A DNA stretch of 64,000 bases from assembly GCF_910591885.1 (NCBI RefSeq), contig NC_063271.1, positions 13,571,001-13,635,000 on the forward strand, read 5' to 3'. Positions 1 through 14,308 of the stretch are shown in pieces. Position 1 is the first letter of the stretch, and every line of letters starts with the position of its first letter. The notes under the pieces were generated by a model, which saw nothing but the letters and a program-made list of their open reading frames with translations, ran no database searches and had not been told where the DNA came from. Origin of the DNA: Bombus terrestris. Its lineage: Eukaryota > Arthropoda > Insecta > Hymenoptera > Apidae. The translations under genes were made by a program, and so were the position numbers.

Positions 1-3000
1 TTATGTCTCGCGAAGTCCATATGTACATGTTACAATAAGATTGATAGCACAAGCGAATAACACCCCGTTTGTACATTAAAAAATTTCTCCACTTTTAAAA
101 TGTGAGGTGCTTTATATTGACAAGTCACGCATTTTTCATGACTTCATTGTTACGATTGTTCATGTTAAGTTAAATAAATGTGTGAGCTAAATTTATTCCT
201 CTAGTGTATACAACAAATTAAAAATAAAATATATCGCAAGGAGAAACTGAATAACAACAAATTTATTTTTATACAAAAGTTATGAAAATGTAATAATATA
301 AACAAAATTTTATAGACAACAATGTCAATATGATTAATCATTAAAGAATTATTTAAATCAGTTAAATTATTCATTATTATTTTCAGTAGTAACTGTACGT
401 TACATGGATTAATTAACATGACCACTAAGAATATTTTTTACAACGGTTTAAGTTACTTGCGGTATGAACTAGCTGCGGTTTAAAAGCAAATTTATTTTTG
501 CACCGCGAATATACTTTGATCACAATCAGTGTTTCAACATTTATAATATTATTCACCCTGAACTTAAAGATTAATTAAACTAAATGATGAGAGGAGGTTT
601 ATCGAAATTCATTTTTTGTTGTCAATTCAAATAATTGATAATAAATTTAAGAAAGGCTAAAAACAAATTATTCATTGGTTAGTAAAAATATCAGTAAGTA
701 TATTATCCATACGATTAAACATAGAAAAACATGTACATATACATGAATTATATTAATAATGTCAACGTGTACATAATATTTCTCATACAAACGATCTATC
801 ACGTGTCGAAGACTGTATGTATTGTATTTTATCACGTTGAAACGTGATAAACGTATTCGGAACGCGTTAATTATGTTACTTAAAGCGCCAAGAAACGCAA
901 TTTTATTGCTATCATATCTAGCATATGAAGTTATTGACTAAAAATACGATTTTTAATACATCGATATATTTGAAGCACTAAATTATAAGAAAATAAAAGT
1001 AGACACGTATAAACAGTAACTGTGTATCAGCGTATAGAGTTTAATTATATTTAATTTAATATATATTTTAATTAAACTTATATTTTAGACTTTCATTTCT
1101 ATTTAAATATTTATAATGTATTGCAACTGTCAGAACAGCTTTGAAATGTTGCGATAAGAAAGTAGAGTATGATACATCGTTATTCAATTACTTATATCAT
1201 CCTTATTGATATCAAATATAATTCTATGAAGTATTTGAAGACTAAAAATACGAAAATTTAAGAAGTAATTGATTACCATAAAAAGATTGTGTATGCTTAT
1301 GTATTTATAGAAAATTTAAAGGCGCAGTAATACATTGATACACAATGTGCAAGAAATATAACCCTCCGTCTATCACCTCATTTTTAATGACATTGTCTGC
1401 ATATAGGATTGTTTAAAACCATGCAGTTATTTTAGCTTTTTGTCTTTTAAACCATTCAATAGCTTTTACTGCTATGTGTTCTTTCTTTTTCCTTCATTTT
1501 TTTAAACAGAACAAAATTTAAACAAAGATATAAATAAAATGAAAAATTACATTTGCTAGGCGGAACAAATTATTTGGATTCCGTTTCTTTAGTTATGGTT
1601 ATGAAAATATGAATCTATATAAATATCTGTAATCTAGTTATAATATTTCCATAAACTTACAAAATTGTTTCCTTTCGGAATATAAATCTCTAAAATAGTA
1701 TACTGTATCTATATATATACCATATCTATCCTGGAGGGGATATTCGTATCATATGTGGACGATAAGACACATGATATATGGTGGAACACTTATAATACGT
1801 AAATATTGTAGTGATGTATCATCGATTTTCTTTGGTATTTTACAAATCTTCCAATCCGTAGAGCTTACAGTCTGCGTACGCCTTATCTCCTGCAACCATA
1901 CCTATACAATGGAAAGTGTAGTGCATATGTTAGGATCAAAAAGAAGTATCGTTTAAAGTTTAACGCATTGTATTATATTTTAAATTACATGGAAATGAAT
2001 TTTTGGTTAATGATTTCGTTTAGTGAAACAAAGTTTTTAAACTTATTAGGAAAAGTATCATGAAAAAATAATGGTCATTATTTATGGAGTGAAATCGTTC
2101 AAATGTAAAGTAAAATTTTTGAAATATTTCTAACAATGTGAAAGATGAAATATTTTTAACAGGGATAAACTGTAAATATCAGAAAAACCGGTAATCAAAT
2201 AAACGTATAAACAGTCGAAACATGCAGGTACATAATGAAATCATGTCTAAAAGTAGTGTGTATGTGTGAATAAAATAAGTGATTTTTTTTTAAATTCTGA
2301 GCAAGATTTGCTACTATTTACAATTTAGCATTTCAAACTTTTAGCGAAATTTTCAAAATTTTTGTACACACTTAGACACAGATATGAAGTTGAAACGCGT
2401 AGTATGCTTCAAACTTAGATGTTTTGCTATCTGTATTTCACTTTTATATTTCAAAGTATATTTATGTTATATTTATGTATATTTATGTTAGTGTTATATT
2501 TTTGATTTTAATAGAATTCTTGTTTAAATCATTTGATCATAAATAGTACATGATAATTATAAAATTTTATGTATCTTTTACCAAAATTATAAATTAATTT
2601 ATTGCAATCATTAATTAAAATTACAGTTTATAATGTACACATGTTGCATGTTATTAAAATGTACAAAAGATTACTAAAAAAAATATATCATTGGTTATTT
2701 CCATTTTTATGGTTACGTATTTTTTAAAACAATTAAAATGCATATTGTCAAATCACAGATATATTTAATAGAGACATTATATTTTCTCCTTTTTTGCTAT
2801 ATCATTGTAAATACATATTTGTATCCTGAATACTTCTTTATATTATGCCTTGTACTATGAAATAATTATTTATTATAAACTAAAGTAAAAGCATAAGAGA
2901 AGCGGAATACAAAAACAGAGCACCGTATATATATATGAAAACATATTACTGTATTGTTATTATTTCCTTATTATTATCTCGCGATTTAATCAGTTTTGCA

Positions 3001-4253
3001 CGTAGTATTGCAAAATTTCATTTACAATCTGATTTTTTCCTCAAATGATTTCCTAATTCCAGATGCTACGGTAGCAATATTTCATTCTTATTAAGGATAG
3101 GTATTTAGTACGGTGACATTGTGTACATAGATAAGAAAGTCTTCGAAATCGTTTGTACCCTGTTTCGTTCAGTCAAAAACCATCCAGCCGACTGTCATAT
3201 ACTGTATAAAATTTATTAATTACAACCACAGTTCCTCTATCTATCAATTGGAAGAAATTGAAGACTTTCAGCTGGTAAGATCCTTGTTTATCTATTCAAA
3301 TTTGTCTTGTAGCATACTTTTCCACTCGATTGTGTCAATATATAAAATAATTATCTTTCATTCATTCAAAAATATCTTCTGCGATTCTTATCAATGCACA
3401 AAATATGGATATGGTTTTGTAAACAAGTTTTAGGTAGTAGATTCAAGAAATTTTGTCTTTCCTCTTATTTTTTAATTTATATGTATGTGAAATTTTTGGA
3501 AAGTTTTGAGTGATGCGGAATTTATGAATATAGTATTATTGCAGTATCATGCTCAAATATATGTAGGCATATACAGGTTGTCCTTAAGACAGATTACTTA
3601 AAGAAAATGGAAAAATAAAATAAAAGCTGTCTCATCAGTGTAATATCAAAAATGTAAATCCGATTAAATAAGTAGTGTTTAACGTATTATTAGATAGAAT
3701 TGTGGAGAGGTTAAACAAACACATTCGAAAATGTTAAGAGAGATCGTAAAATTCAATGATAAGTAAAAGTGTTAGATGTATCTCAACAGACGTTTGGATC
3801 GCTTTTGTGATGATTTCAGTTTTGTAACAACGAAGATAGTAACTATACTGAAAATGTATTACAATATTCATTTAATTATGCCGTTATGCATTACATATGT
3901 GTATAAGATAGCTTTTCTCTCGTTTCTTTTAAAAAGGATATCTTTTCCAGGGACGCTTTATATTGTTAAATTCCATTTATAATCCTTAAAAATACTTAAT
4001 AGTAAGGCGGTAATTTTTAACTTATTGTTTTCAATTTAGTTATTTATTTGTTAATTAAAATTGTGTTTGCATATAAAACTGATGAAGATTAAAATGTAAA
4101 ATTCTAAAAAAGTTCTTTTTAAGCTTTAAAGAAATTTGCTGGTTTGTGTTAGAAAAAGATTGAGATATATTAAACGCAATTCTTAATATGATAGTGAATA
4201 ATCAAGCAGTTAATTAACAAATATTTTCTATTATATGTAGATTTGATAAGAAT
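1..4253. other. AT-rich 5' flank of the transporter gene; no coding gene seen
   Basis: Only short chance open frames occur here, with no protein family I recognise. A splice-acceptor-like TAG ends at 4240, 13 bases before the transporter start codon, so an untranslated first exon of that gene probably lies somewhere in or left of this stretch; I cannot place it. A 20-bp near-perfect palindrome (TATCACGTT-GA-AACGTGATA) sits at 830-849, and a CACGTG E-box lies about 30 bases before it. A sequence starting TACAGGTTGTCC near 3575 resembles the ends of DNA transposons but no partner end was found. Confidence 0.6.
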
Positions 4254-7200
4254 ATGACGGTAGCTAAGAGTAATGGAACAACCACAATGGATGCAACTAC
4301 GACCGTCTTTACCGAGAATGAAAAGAAACTTCAAAGTAACGCTTTGTTACCCTACAAGGGAGGAGAAGATGACGATGACGATGATGAAATCACATTGGAA
4401 GACTTAGCTCCAGATGGTGGCTGGGGGTGGATGGTAGCTTTTGCTATGATAGTAGTATTTGTTAGTATTTATGATCGATTAGTATTAAACATAAATTTTG
4501 CAATTTTTCTCCTTTGGTTCTTCTTTCATCGTTTAATTTCATTTATTCATCCACATTTCTTATAACAATTAAGAGACAATATCGGTATCATTTCGTATGT
4601 ATAATCATAAAATATATAAATATACCATTCAGTAAAAAATTTTTTTGCAAATATTGCGCATTTTATACTTAATATGTGTACATATATATTTTATTACTCA
4701 AAACAAATAGCGAAAATACAAAATTATTTAGAGTAGATATATTTCAAAAGTATCTTTTTATTAATAGCCGATTACATCGTTCTTCAATTATTAACAATTC
4801 TTTAAATTTTATTTTTGCAATGTCATTAAGTGTGTGAATTTTAACTTACGAATAAAATGGCGTTTAGTACTTTGGGACAATAAGGCATTAAAGACGTAAT
4901 TGTAGTTCATATATTAAGATAGTATAGTAAAAATAATGCAGAACAGTAATTATTTCACTCGTCAGAAATTTTATGGTGGCATAAGTATTTCTTATAACAT
5001 TTGAAAATTATCAAATTGATAGAATATTGTATAAGAGTCATCTTTTTTTCTACGATTACTTTTATAATATGCAATTAATTTTTTCTTTTTTAGATTACAA
5101 CATTTGGACCAACTACATCATTTGCGATAATATTTGGAGACTTTCTTGAAGCAACTGGTCAAGCTGGCACAGCAATGACACTTTTCAATTCCGTTTTTAT
5201 GATCACATTTTCAATTGCCGGTAAGCAACCTGTCCCACTTTTTATTCTTTCTATCATTGCAATGGAATCGGTAGGTACAATATATAGGGTGAGTCGTGAA
5301 TATATGTCTCCATACTTCAAGCGGTGAATCTATGCATTAAAATAAGTAAAAAGCATGATCATATATCTCACGTATCTTTAGTTTTCGAGTTATGGATGAT
5401 TACAAAAAATCTTTAAAATATTGCCTTCTTTCCTTTTTACAGTAAAAATATTCCTTAACAGCAACTTAACAAAATAGATGAAAAATGGATTTGAGATTCC
5501 GCGAATACTCAAAAAGAATACTCAATGTCGTATAATACTGTATGCCTTGGCGTGAAGCAGACACTTCGAACATTTTCTTTAATTATCCATAACTTGAAAA
5601 CTAAAATATGTAGGGCATATGTTCTTAAAACCCTTCTTACTTATTTTTCTGTGTAGATTCACTCCCTGAAATATGGACATGAACAGGACATATACTTATG
5701 ATTCGCTCTGTATACATGAATTCTTTTCAAACTGTAAGATATAACATTATTACTCGTCCAATTTGATCACATGTATTTTACGTTTATCTACGTGGAATGA
5801 ATATGTCTAGACACCAGGAAGTGAAAATCGTGTCTGTCCGTACAAATAATTGCCTTAATTTACAGCTTTAATACACGCGTTCAATGTCATATTTCTTTTT
5901 TATTTATCAATAATATCAATAATAGATATCCATAATATTCATCCATAATATTCATGTTTACAGAGACAAATTTTCTATAAAACAGATTATTTTTCAATAT
6001 AATACTTCAATAAAATAAAGGAACATAAAGAGATAATTAAATTATGATTGTAGTATAATTAAAAATTTTTCAGTTACTGCAAGATATTAAAATAAAAACA
6101 TAAAAATAAGGATTTGAAATTTAACAGGAAAAGAAATATATTAAACAATGTATCTTTCAATAATTGATTTTGAAATATTAAAACAGACGAAATTAGAAAT
6201 ACTAATGGAAAATAACTATTACGAAGCTAATCATATCTACTTTACAATTACATTTTATAGTTAGATATATTTACTTTTTGATATGCTTTGTTACAAAAGA
6301 ACATAAAAGTGATAAACGTCATTGAATAATTTTAGACTTTATGCTTGGAAATCCTGACATGTTGATACAATATATTTTTAGACTCACGTGTAATTCTCGT
6401 TGTTAGTGATTGAATTGATAATACTATCTCATGGTAATAATAGTTCATATAACGATAATAGTTGATCGAATAATTAATTAAAGAAACATAAAATAGGTAC
6501 ACTTCATACAATATTTATTCCCATGATGTTATAAGTTGTATCTTTTATGGTTACTATTCTATCTATTCTATCTATGGTCTATCTTCCTTTGAATATATAA
6601 ATTATATTTAACATTGATTTATTCATAGTCGATGGTGTCATCGCCCTTATGAATGAAAATAATATTCTCATCAAAATTAAATTAGGATATATAATTTTCA
6701 ATAATTTCATTATTCACTATATATTACCAAATTGTTTCAAATAAAACGTTATTGTTTATATTGGAAAATAAATCTATATTACATTACAAATTATATATCT
6801 TTCTGTGTATTTCAGTACTAAGATGTTATGTAGTGTTTAGAGTTACCTAATATAATCATAAGTGCAATTAGATTATCACAAAGAAGTTTCCTACTAAATA
6901 CTATCAAATACTGAAAACGCTACCGATAAGCGTATGACGACGGCTCACGAATTGTTATGTAAATCTTTTATAGCTTTGCGGCTATTAGATAAGAGCGAAA
7001 TTGTAAAACAATTAAAGTTAACGATTTTATGGCAAATACAATACACTTTAATAATGAGTATACTACATTTATATATATATTTTGCAAATATTTGCATTGG
7101 ATATGTCATATAATTTATTAATATAATTTATTTACATACGCAACACAATAATTTTGAGTACTTCCAAGTAATAAGTTAAGCAGTCAAAACAATAGACAAG

Positions 7201-10200
7201 TAATTAATTATTTAATGTTTGCATAAAATAAAAAATTGATGTTTGAATATATTAATTCAATAGTTCTTTGCCTTTCTACGAAAGACTTATTAAAATGTTA
7301 AAGTTTAAAATAAAATTTTCCTTCAAACTTCGGGATTTTGAATTATACTGAATATTTTCATTGAATAATAAGAAAAAAATCGAAAAATACGATAAAGCTA
7401 AAAGGTGTAAAGGAGTTTAGGAAAACGTATTTTGTTTTCTAACATAGCTCATACAATGATTCTAGTCTGAAGTGGAACTGATTCTTCAACCAGAGCTCAG
7501 AATGCTATGAACTGTTTTGATTGCACTATGGATCTAATTTCTCGTATTGATAACTTCTACATTTAAAACAAATTTTTATTTCATTCATTGTTATCAAAGA
7601 ACAATGTTGATAAAGAATTCGTGTCGAAGCTATAGACTATTTGCAGAACTGGGATTTCATTACTTGATAGATGAATCAGCAGATTTTAATTATTGCATCC
7701 ATTTAATCATTTGATTATCTGTAGAATAATTAAACCGGTTGACAACTTTAATGTAATTTACATTTTATTTGAACGTTCTTTATAATACGCTACGATGCCT
7801 ATCTGTAAATCTGTAAATCACATAAAAGTGATTTAAAGATTTATGAATAAGTATAGTGCTTGCGGTGGTGTGATCGTTATATTTGTTGTTAGTGTAGATA
7901 CTTTTTAATTGGTGAATGTTCTGCGAACACTTGAAAGTGAAAAATTAAGTAAACTACGGGACTTAGACTCTGAGAGATAAACGATTTGCAGCAATAAAGA
8001 GACTCCTAATATTTGAATTCTATTTACTGCAGAGGAAAGGGGGTATAGTTTTCAATATTTAGAAAAATTTTATTAATATGAATATTATTTAACTATTAAT
8101 ATTTATATGTTTGAGAAAGTACTTGATTCCTGGTTGGTTCTTGTTGATTTATTGAATCATCTGAAGTATCTCACAATTGAAGTATCTCACAATTATGAAA
8201 GGCCATATTGCGGATTTCAACAATTAGAAGATAAAATATGATAATTGTAACTTGAATTTCAGGTTTAATGACCAACTCGCTAATAAAGAGGTATTCTATG
8301 AGGCCAGTGGGAGTATTTGGTGCGGTGCTCTTCTCGTTACCAAATGTCTGTCTGGCTTTCGTTACAAATGTCTACGAAATGGCCTTCTTAAATTTTCTCC
8401 AAGGAATGGGTCTTGGCCTTATTGTTACCATTTGCAACACGAACTTCAATGCTTACTTCGTAAAGAAAAGGGCACCAGTACGTAAATGCAGGGCCGCTGG
8501 CCGATATAATTGTTAACATACTTATATTCTTAGTTTTTTAGAGAAATTCTTGCTATTTAGGTAATGAGCGCGGCCCAAGTTATCGTCGGCTTAGGAGGAA
8601 TCGCCTATCCTATATGTATTGAAAAAATGATGAGGATGTATGGGTTTCGAGGTAAATTTCTTTCTGTATCGATAACATATGTTTATAATATTAACACAAT
8701 ATTAATATTAAACTATATAATTACATATGCCAACATGTCAAGCTGCATTTGTTCGATCATAACAATCATGCAAAATATGAAACATCACAATCAAAAATGT
8801 TGCAACAAACACAGCTGTCTAAATTTGTCTTACTTCGCACATTAAACATTTTTGGTTTTTAGGTTTAATCGTGGTATAAATTAATTGAGAGATATTCTGC
8901 CATTCAAAATATGACAAAAATCAAGAACAACACAATTGCATTGGAGGTTTCATTTTCAAGAAACATTCATTCGAAAATATCAGAATTTATTTGTTATCGA
9001 TATTTAAATACCTTATTTTCTAAATAATATAATAGTTAACTAATACTATACTCTATTAATTCGTTCTTGGACTTTGAAAATGAGCATAATAAATTTTAAA
9101 TTGCTTTAATCTTTATAAACGAATTAATCAATGAGCCGTATGTGTCCCCGATGCTGGTACACATCAAGATACAGAATGTTTCACATTTCAACAACAGAAA
9201 CGATTTGTCGCACTTACAATATAATCGAATGACACATTGTAACTTCAGCCACACTTTCTCCTCCTCAGTCTACAATTCTTCAACCATTCGACCAGTTTAT
9301 AAATCCACAAGTCATACATTTGCAAATAGAAAATTCGCCGCTTAATCGACCAGTAGATTTTCATACGCCGCTACATCAAGCATTATCTGGGTTTTGAGAG
9401 TTCTTGATCGCAGCTATAACAGAAAGTTTCGACATATTGAGATTTTGAGTATTTGATCCCTAACTTTTACTGTGTTATAGGAACAGCATTGATGACGGGT
9501 GCCATGAGTTTGAACTGTATCGTCGGTATGACAATGATGCACCCTGTCGAATGGCATGCGAAGAAACCGGAAGAAGTTCGCGCGGAAAAGATGCGCGAGA
9601 AAGAAGAACGGAAGTTGCGCGGTATAGTATTCTCAAATCGTCGTTACAGCGAAGTTATACGAACTCCTGCAAAAACCAGATGGAGCAGCTTAACGAGTCT
9701 CAAGGGCGAAAGCGGAAAACAGGTTCCGCTTTTAATTGAAACATTGAAAGTAAATTTTATACGTTGTTCTGATATTGTTACTTGAAGGAAGAAATACGTA
9801 TTAAGAAAGACATACGAGAGAAAGCAGTTGTCTCGAAAAGTTTTTTTTCATACAACTATGGAGAAGGCAGATATTTATACGATTGTATTCTGTTGGGACA
9901 CCCTGTGTAATATCGTGAATATTATGTTTAAAAAATTGAAATGTATTGAACGAAAATTAAAGTTCCTAAAGTATTCTTTTGTTGTCCTGGAAAAATGCAG
10001 ATATGGAAACGAGTCATTTCTATTATAAGTTTTTCAACTATTTAAGTACATTAGAACAATTATTTTTAATAAAGGTCTCAATTTCGTACTTTATTTATTA
10101 AATTTACATGTTCTGTTAAATACAGTCACCCGCAAAACGGGTAGCTTCGATATCGGAGTTAGAGGACAGAATATGCAACCGAATAAGATCTGGATCAATG

Positions 10201-12197
10201 CGCGAGTTGCTAACACGACGGCTATCGACCTTGTCATCGTCAAGTTTAGTGAATTTGGTGACAGGTATTGGCAGTTTAGGGGACACTAGGCAACATCATC
10301 CTGAGAAAACTAAAGAAAAACGAACAGAGAAAGGAGTTCAAGTTTCTATGCAGGAAGAAAAGGATATCGGTAAAGGTCAATTAGAGTACGTGAATTATTC
10401 TTACATACTTTTCTTTATTGTTAGCCTTTAAACACTCTGCAACATCTCTTACATTTGTCGAACTGAAAATCATAATGGTGTAAGTTAAGTTTTTAGAAAT
10501 TTGAATTTATTCATACATTTCAATTTTCGAAACTATACATTTCGTTTTAGAATTAATTCAGTTTTATAATTAAGTAACTATGTTCTCAGTCGCAATGATC
10601 CCATGATTTGAGAAAGTATCGTGAATTTTTTGCAGTAACATATGCAGAATATTATTTTATAGAAACGAGCAATGAACTTACACCATTATCATTCTCAGCT
10701 CTCTATTCCTTTCTAATTTCTTTATAATAACTCAATTACTAAATATGACTTTTCATATTCTATTAAATTTCTTATAATATCTAATTTATTTAAAAAATAT
10801 CGAAGATCAATAAGAAAATTTTTAACATTGTAGAGAAATATTGGGTGAACTTTTGGAAATCTCACTTTTAAAAAATTGTGGTTTCCTAAACATTTGCCTG
10901 GGCACTAGTTTCGTTATGTCGAGCGATTTCACGTTTACTTATCTTTTGCCACTGATGATAACCAACAATGGTTACACGAAGAGTCAAGCAGCCCAAGCGA
11001 TTACTATCTCCGCAGCCGCGGAATTGGTATCCAAGATTTTACTCACAATTTTCATCTTGTTGGTAAAAGTCAAAGCGAAGTACATGTTCTTCGTCGCTAT
11101 GATCTGCATGGCGTTCGCAAAAGTTGGTCAGTAAATTATATGCATCAAATTTTAATATAACACAACAATTACGTTTCACAATATTGTAAATCAAAAAAGG
11201 ACCAATTATAAAATTGCTGCAAGAAAGTGTTTCGAAATTTTGAGAGTAAATCATATTTGCTAAATTCAAAAAGAAAAAATGATCTCAGTAAACATAAATT
11301 GGAAATTTAATACATATTCTCAAAATTATAAACGATTTTTTGTTCCGGTTCAGGCTACTATCGCGTTGGATAAAAACATGTATACCTCTAAAAGTCTGAA
11401 TTTATTTTTCAGGATACTTGCTGTACAATGATACCTTGATCGGTACATTTGTGATGATAACAGTTATAGGAATGGTTAGATCATGGTTATTGGTTCCTCA
11501 GCCATTGGCCATTATAGAAGATATCAGTATTGATAAATTTGCTTCAGCATACGGAATTGCTGGCGCTATTAACGGAGTGATCTCTATATTATTTGGTCCA
11601 ATTGTTGGTAAGTAGAATTACCATAATCTGCTGAAAACAATATCTTAAAAATTAATGGTAACTTTAGTTACACTACTTTGTTGCGATTTCCGACGTTCTT
11701 ACGTCTCAGTTTCGTTTCTGTTTCAGTCGAGAAGAAGACTTTTAATGTTTTAAAAAGATCTTTAACGTAAAATTGAAACGCGTGATAACGTTTTTTTTTC
11801 TATTTCCCTCAAACTTAAAAAATCTTCTAGTAATAGAAAAATACGATTCGGTCGTAAAAATAAAAATATTGTAAATACAAATGTTTTATCATTATTAATC
11901 ACTTTTATTCAAAATCAATGTTTTACTTAAATATTAATGACGAACGAAATGTAAAAAGCATATGTATTTACTATAAGGAGATGAAAGTGAATTTTGAAAT
12001 ATAAATGATCTCTTTCAGGATTCCTGAAAGACTGGACCAACAGTTTCGTAGTCTGCCAGCTTGCCCTTATATTAATGAACGTCCTGTTCGTTATTCCATG
12101 GGCAGTACAGTTCCTTTCAGTAGATTTACCAAAGAGGAGGAAGGAACGGATGGATAAAATTGCTGCCCAAACTTCCGGTTCCTTTTCTGCAGATTGA
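4254..12197 (+). CDS. SLC16-family monocarboxylate transporter-like protein, nine coding exons
   Basis: This gene encodes a predicted 12-helix plasma-membrane transporter of the SLC16 (monocarboxylate transporter) family, major facilitator superfamily. Coding exons read by me: 4254-4460, 5094-5220, 8263-8477, 8561-8651, 9481-9749, 10126-10385, 10834-11126, 11413-11607, 12019-12197. All junctions are GT-AG and the frame closes to 611 codons plus TGA. The family signature DGGWGW is at residues 54-59, opening helix 1. The second conserved family motif begins YFVKKR at 176-181, between helices 4 and 5. Six hydrophobic helices lie in residues 57-235, then a long basic/serine-rich cytoplasmic loop (about 236-395), then helices 7-12. 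The N-terminus carries an acidic run of six Asp (39-44). An acceptor ending at 4240 implies an upstream untranslated exon. Family assignment is firm. Substrate (lactate, pyruvate, thyroid-hormone-like or aromatic amino acid) and proton coupling cannot be read from the sequence. Confidence 0.93.
5281..5714. repeat. Foldback (long inverted repeat) element in transporter intron 2
   Basis: About 120 bases at 5281-5402 are repeated in inverted orientation at about 5580-5714. I estimate roughly 75% matching over about 110 aligned bases, with blocks such as AGTTATGGAT and GTGAATCTA in both arms. The outer ends read TATAGGGTGAGTCG and, inverted, TATACAGAGCGAATC. There is no coding capacity. This is the form of a degraded non-autonomous DNA transposon (MITE/foldback). 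The arms have drifted apart, so the insertion is old. The intron also contains about 2.5 kb of AT-rich sequence without other features. Confidence 0.65.
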
Positions 12198-13519
12198 TGC
12201 AAAAGGAGAGAGAGAGAGAGGGAGAAAGACCTTGTGTGTAATACACGTCTTTACTATTTGATAGTAGAAACTCTTTTGTACAAAAATAAATTTAGATATT
12301 TTTTTACGACAATTAAAAATATTTTTTTACAAAATGTATTTGTTCGTAAAATGAAAATTGTTGTGAATTGGGAGTTACTACTCATAGCGCTAATTATTGC
12401 AGTGTGAGATACAATGTACAAATCTTTACAATGATATGTAGTCATTTATATTTTTCAGATCATACATATCAGTTAAACTTGTTACATATCCTATTGTAAA
12501 ATGCTTTATGAACAATCGGGAAAACCACAAATTTCAATTAATTTAAACTTGTTAAGTGTAAGCCATAATATTATATCGGGTGTACATAGACAAATCTTGT
12601 ATCCAATTCTAAGTCTGTCACGAATGATACTGAAACGAATATTTTATATTCAAGTTGTTGTACATATCGTGGCAATTATCATTAAATGTAAAAATAAGAA
12701 ATAAATGAAGAGAACATTGTATAATAATCTTTATGTATGACTTTTAAAAAACGATTTGTTTTTAATTTTTTTATTATATATTAATTCATAATTTGTTAAA
12801 TTCGATTAAATGTGGTTCATGAAAAATAATAAGAAAAATTAGAGGATAATATATAATGTATATATAATAATATATCTTGTATAGCACATATGTAAGTATA
12901 TATATATATAGCGATAGTCACTATGAAAAACAAAAGATGAATTTGGAATGTGGTATTTAATGACAGTTACTTCTTTATTTAATATTACACATATTTTTAT
13001 ACAGTTTTGTATAATATTGTTTACGTCTACAGAAACAAGAGATAATTTGACAACATGGTCAGTAAATGATGATTGTTAGTATAAGATTAAAATAACCGTG
13101 AACGAGTAGTTCCTTGAAATGAATTTTTATTACTTTAATATTTTATTATCTCGGAATCGTATTTGTATGCGACATGCTATAAATAGGTCCTTTCTAAGTA
13201 TTCTACAACGTCTTTTCAAGAGTTCAAAGAGCAAAAAATGTTATGCAAGGTTTTATTACTAAACCTAGATATAATTTTAACACTTGTGCCATTTATAGTA
13301 TATGCAATCATTGTATATAAACGTAATTTATTCACACATATAAGAAATCTTGAATGTTTTTCTTATAATATACCTATACATATCTATATATATCTAATAT
13401 AATGTTTATTTATATCATAATCCACTTTATATTACTTACAAAAACGTGTGCAGGTATTTTGAACATGTTATTACTATTAACGTTAATAATATAGTACGAA
13501 TCATCTATGAGAACTTCAT
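12198..13519 (+). other. 3' UTR and downstream AT-rich spacer of the transporter gene
   Basis: The stop codon is followed by a short (AG)n tract near 12207-12224 and several AATAAA poly(A) signals, the first at 12285-12290, 88 bases past the stop. The rest is very AT-rich with (TA)n runs near 12900. The two genes converge here: the transporter from the left and the P450 remnant, on the minus strand, from the right. No other gene is visible. Confidence 0.55.
12285..12290 (+). terminator. Likely polyadenylation signal of the transporter gene
   Basis: This is the first canonical AATAAA after the stop codon at 12195-12197. Further AATAAA copies occur downstream, so alternative 3' ends are possible. 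Confidence 0.4.
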
Positions 13520-13948
13520 TTAAACGAGAACCTCCTGATTGCTTTTGTTTCGTGGCTCGATTTTTATTCGGAAGCCGTCTACTCTTTTGAGAATAATGTC
13601 AACCTTCAGCCGGAAGTCCTTTTCTGTGAGATCCGACAGGATCTTGTAGTTCCGCAGGATCGTCGACAATAAAACCTTCAACTTCAATATCGCGTACTTC
13701 CTTCCCACGCACGACCTAAAAAAAAACGCAATATAATAACATAAGACGCAATCACATTTATAAAAAGCGGAAATGAAACCTTGCAGAGGTTTGTTTTACT
13801 CATTAAGTATCATAGCAAGTGTCATATTTTGAGTACTTTATATACCTTTGCGTATTACATGCATTCTATACATTTTTATAGCTTGAAATTTTCCATGAAT
13901 GCATAAATATTCACAGTCTATTTCTGACATATAAAACGTTTTCTTTAA

Positions 13949-14308
13949 TTAACACTTTACCCACCGCTGGCGATTCAACAGCATACGCACGTCCGACCGG
14001 CATCTCAGGCGCAGATCCTCCCTTGCACCGGCTCTATTTCGGTTTAAACTCTTTTTTTCAGTTTTTCAAATTGGTATAAAACTGTGGGAACTCATAAAGC
14101 AACGCAACTGACGCAACTGAGCAAGGTACCTTAGTACTAAATAACAAATTATTGCTCAAATAATGAGAAAGATTGTCAGTGACAAAAAGCCGATTAATAG
14201 GCTATCAGTCGGTGAACGTCGGTGATAAAAAGCCGATTAATAGGCTATCGGTCGATAAGCGTCGACGACAAAAACCGATTAATAGGCTATCGGTCGGTAA
14301 AGTGTTAA
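13949..14308. mobile_element. TTAA-flanked piggyBac-like MITE
   Basis: A 352-bp element (13953-14304) is bracketed by TTAA on both sides (13949-13952 and 14305-14308). Its ends are inverted repeats: CACTTTACCCACCG at the left, and CACTTTACCGACCG read inward from the right, 13 of 14 bases equal. TTAA target duplication is characteristic of the piggyBac superfamily. There is no open reading frame, so the element is non-autonomous. It is more GC-rich than the surrounding intron and lies in the last intron of the P450 pseudogene. The right half is made of a 43-bp minisatellite. Superfamily assignment rests on TTAA plus the terminal repeat only. Confidence 0.72.
14179..14304. repeat. Three-copy 43-bp tandem repeat inside the MITE
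   Basis: Equivalent positions recur at 14181, 14224 and 14267, a period of exactly 43 bp. Each unit contains CCGATTAATAGGCTATC; two of the three have the small dyad AGCC/GGCT. The last unit runs into the right terminal repeat, so the array seems to have grown from the subterminal sequence of the element. Confidence 0.85.

Noticed and set aside
8252..8485. Plus-strand frame overlapping transporter exon 3
   Set aside because: Shadow of the true frame, which encodes helices 3 and 4 and the YFVKKR motif.
9880..9915. DNA-transposon end ACACCCTGTGTA
   Set aside because: Looks like one terminal repeat, but no partner end was found, so no element could be delimited.
11927..12202. Minus-strand frame over the last transporter exon
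   Set aside because: Antisense shadow of exon 9, which has a clean family C-terminus.
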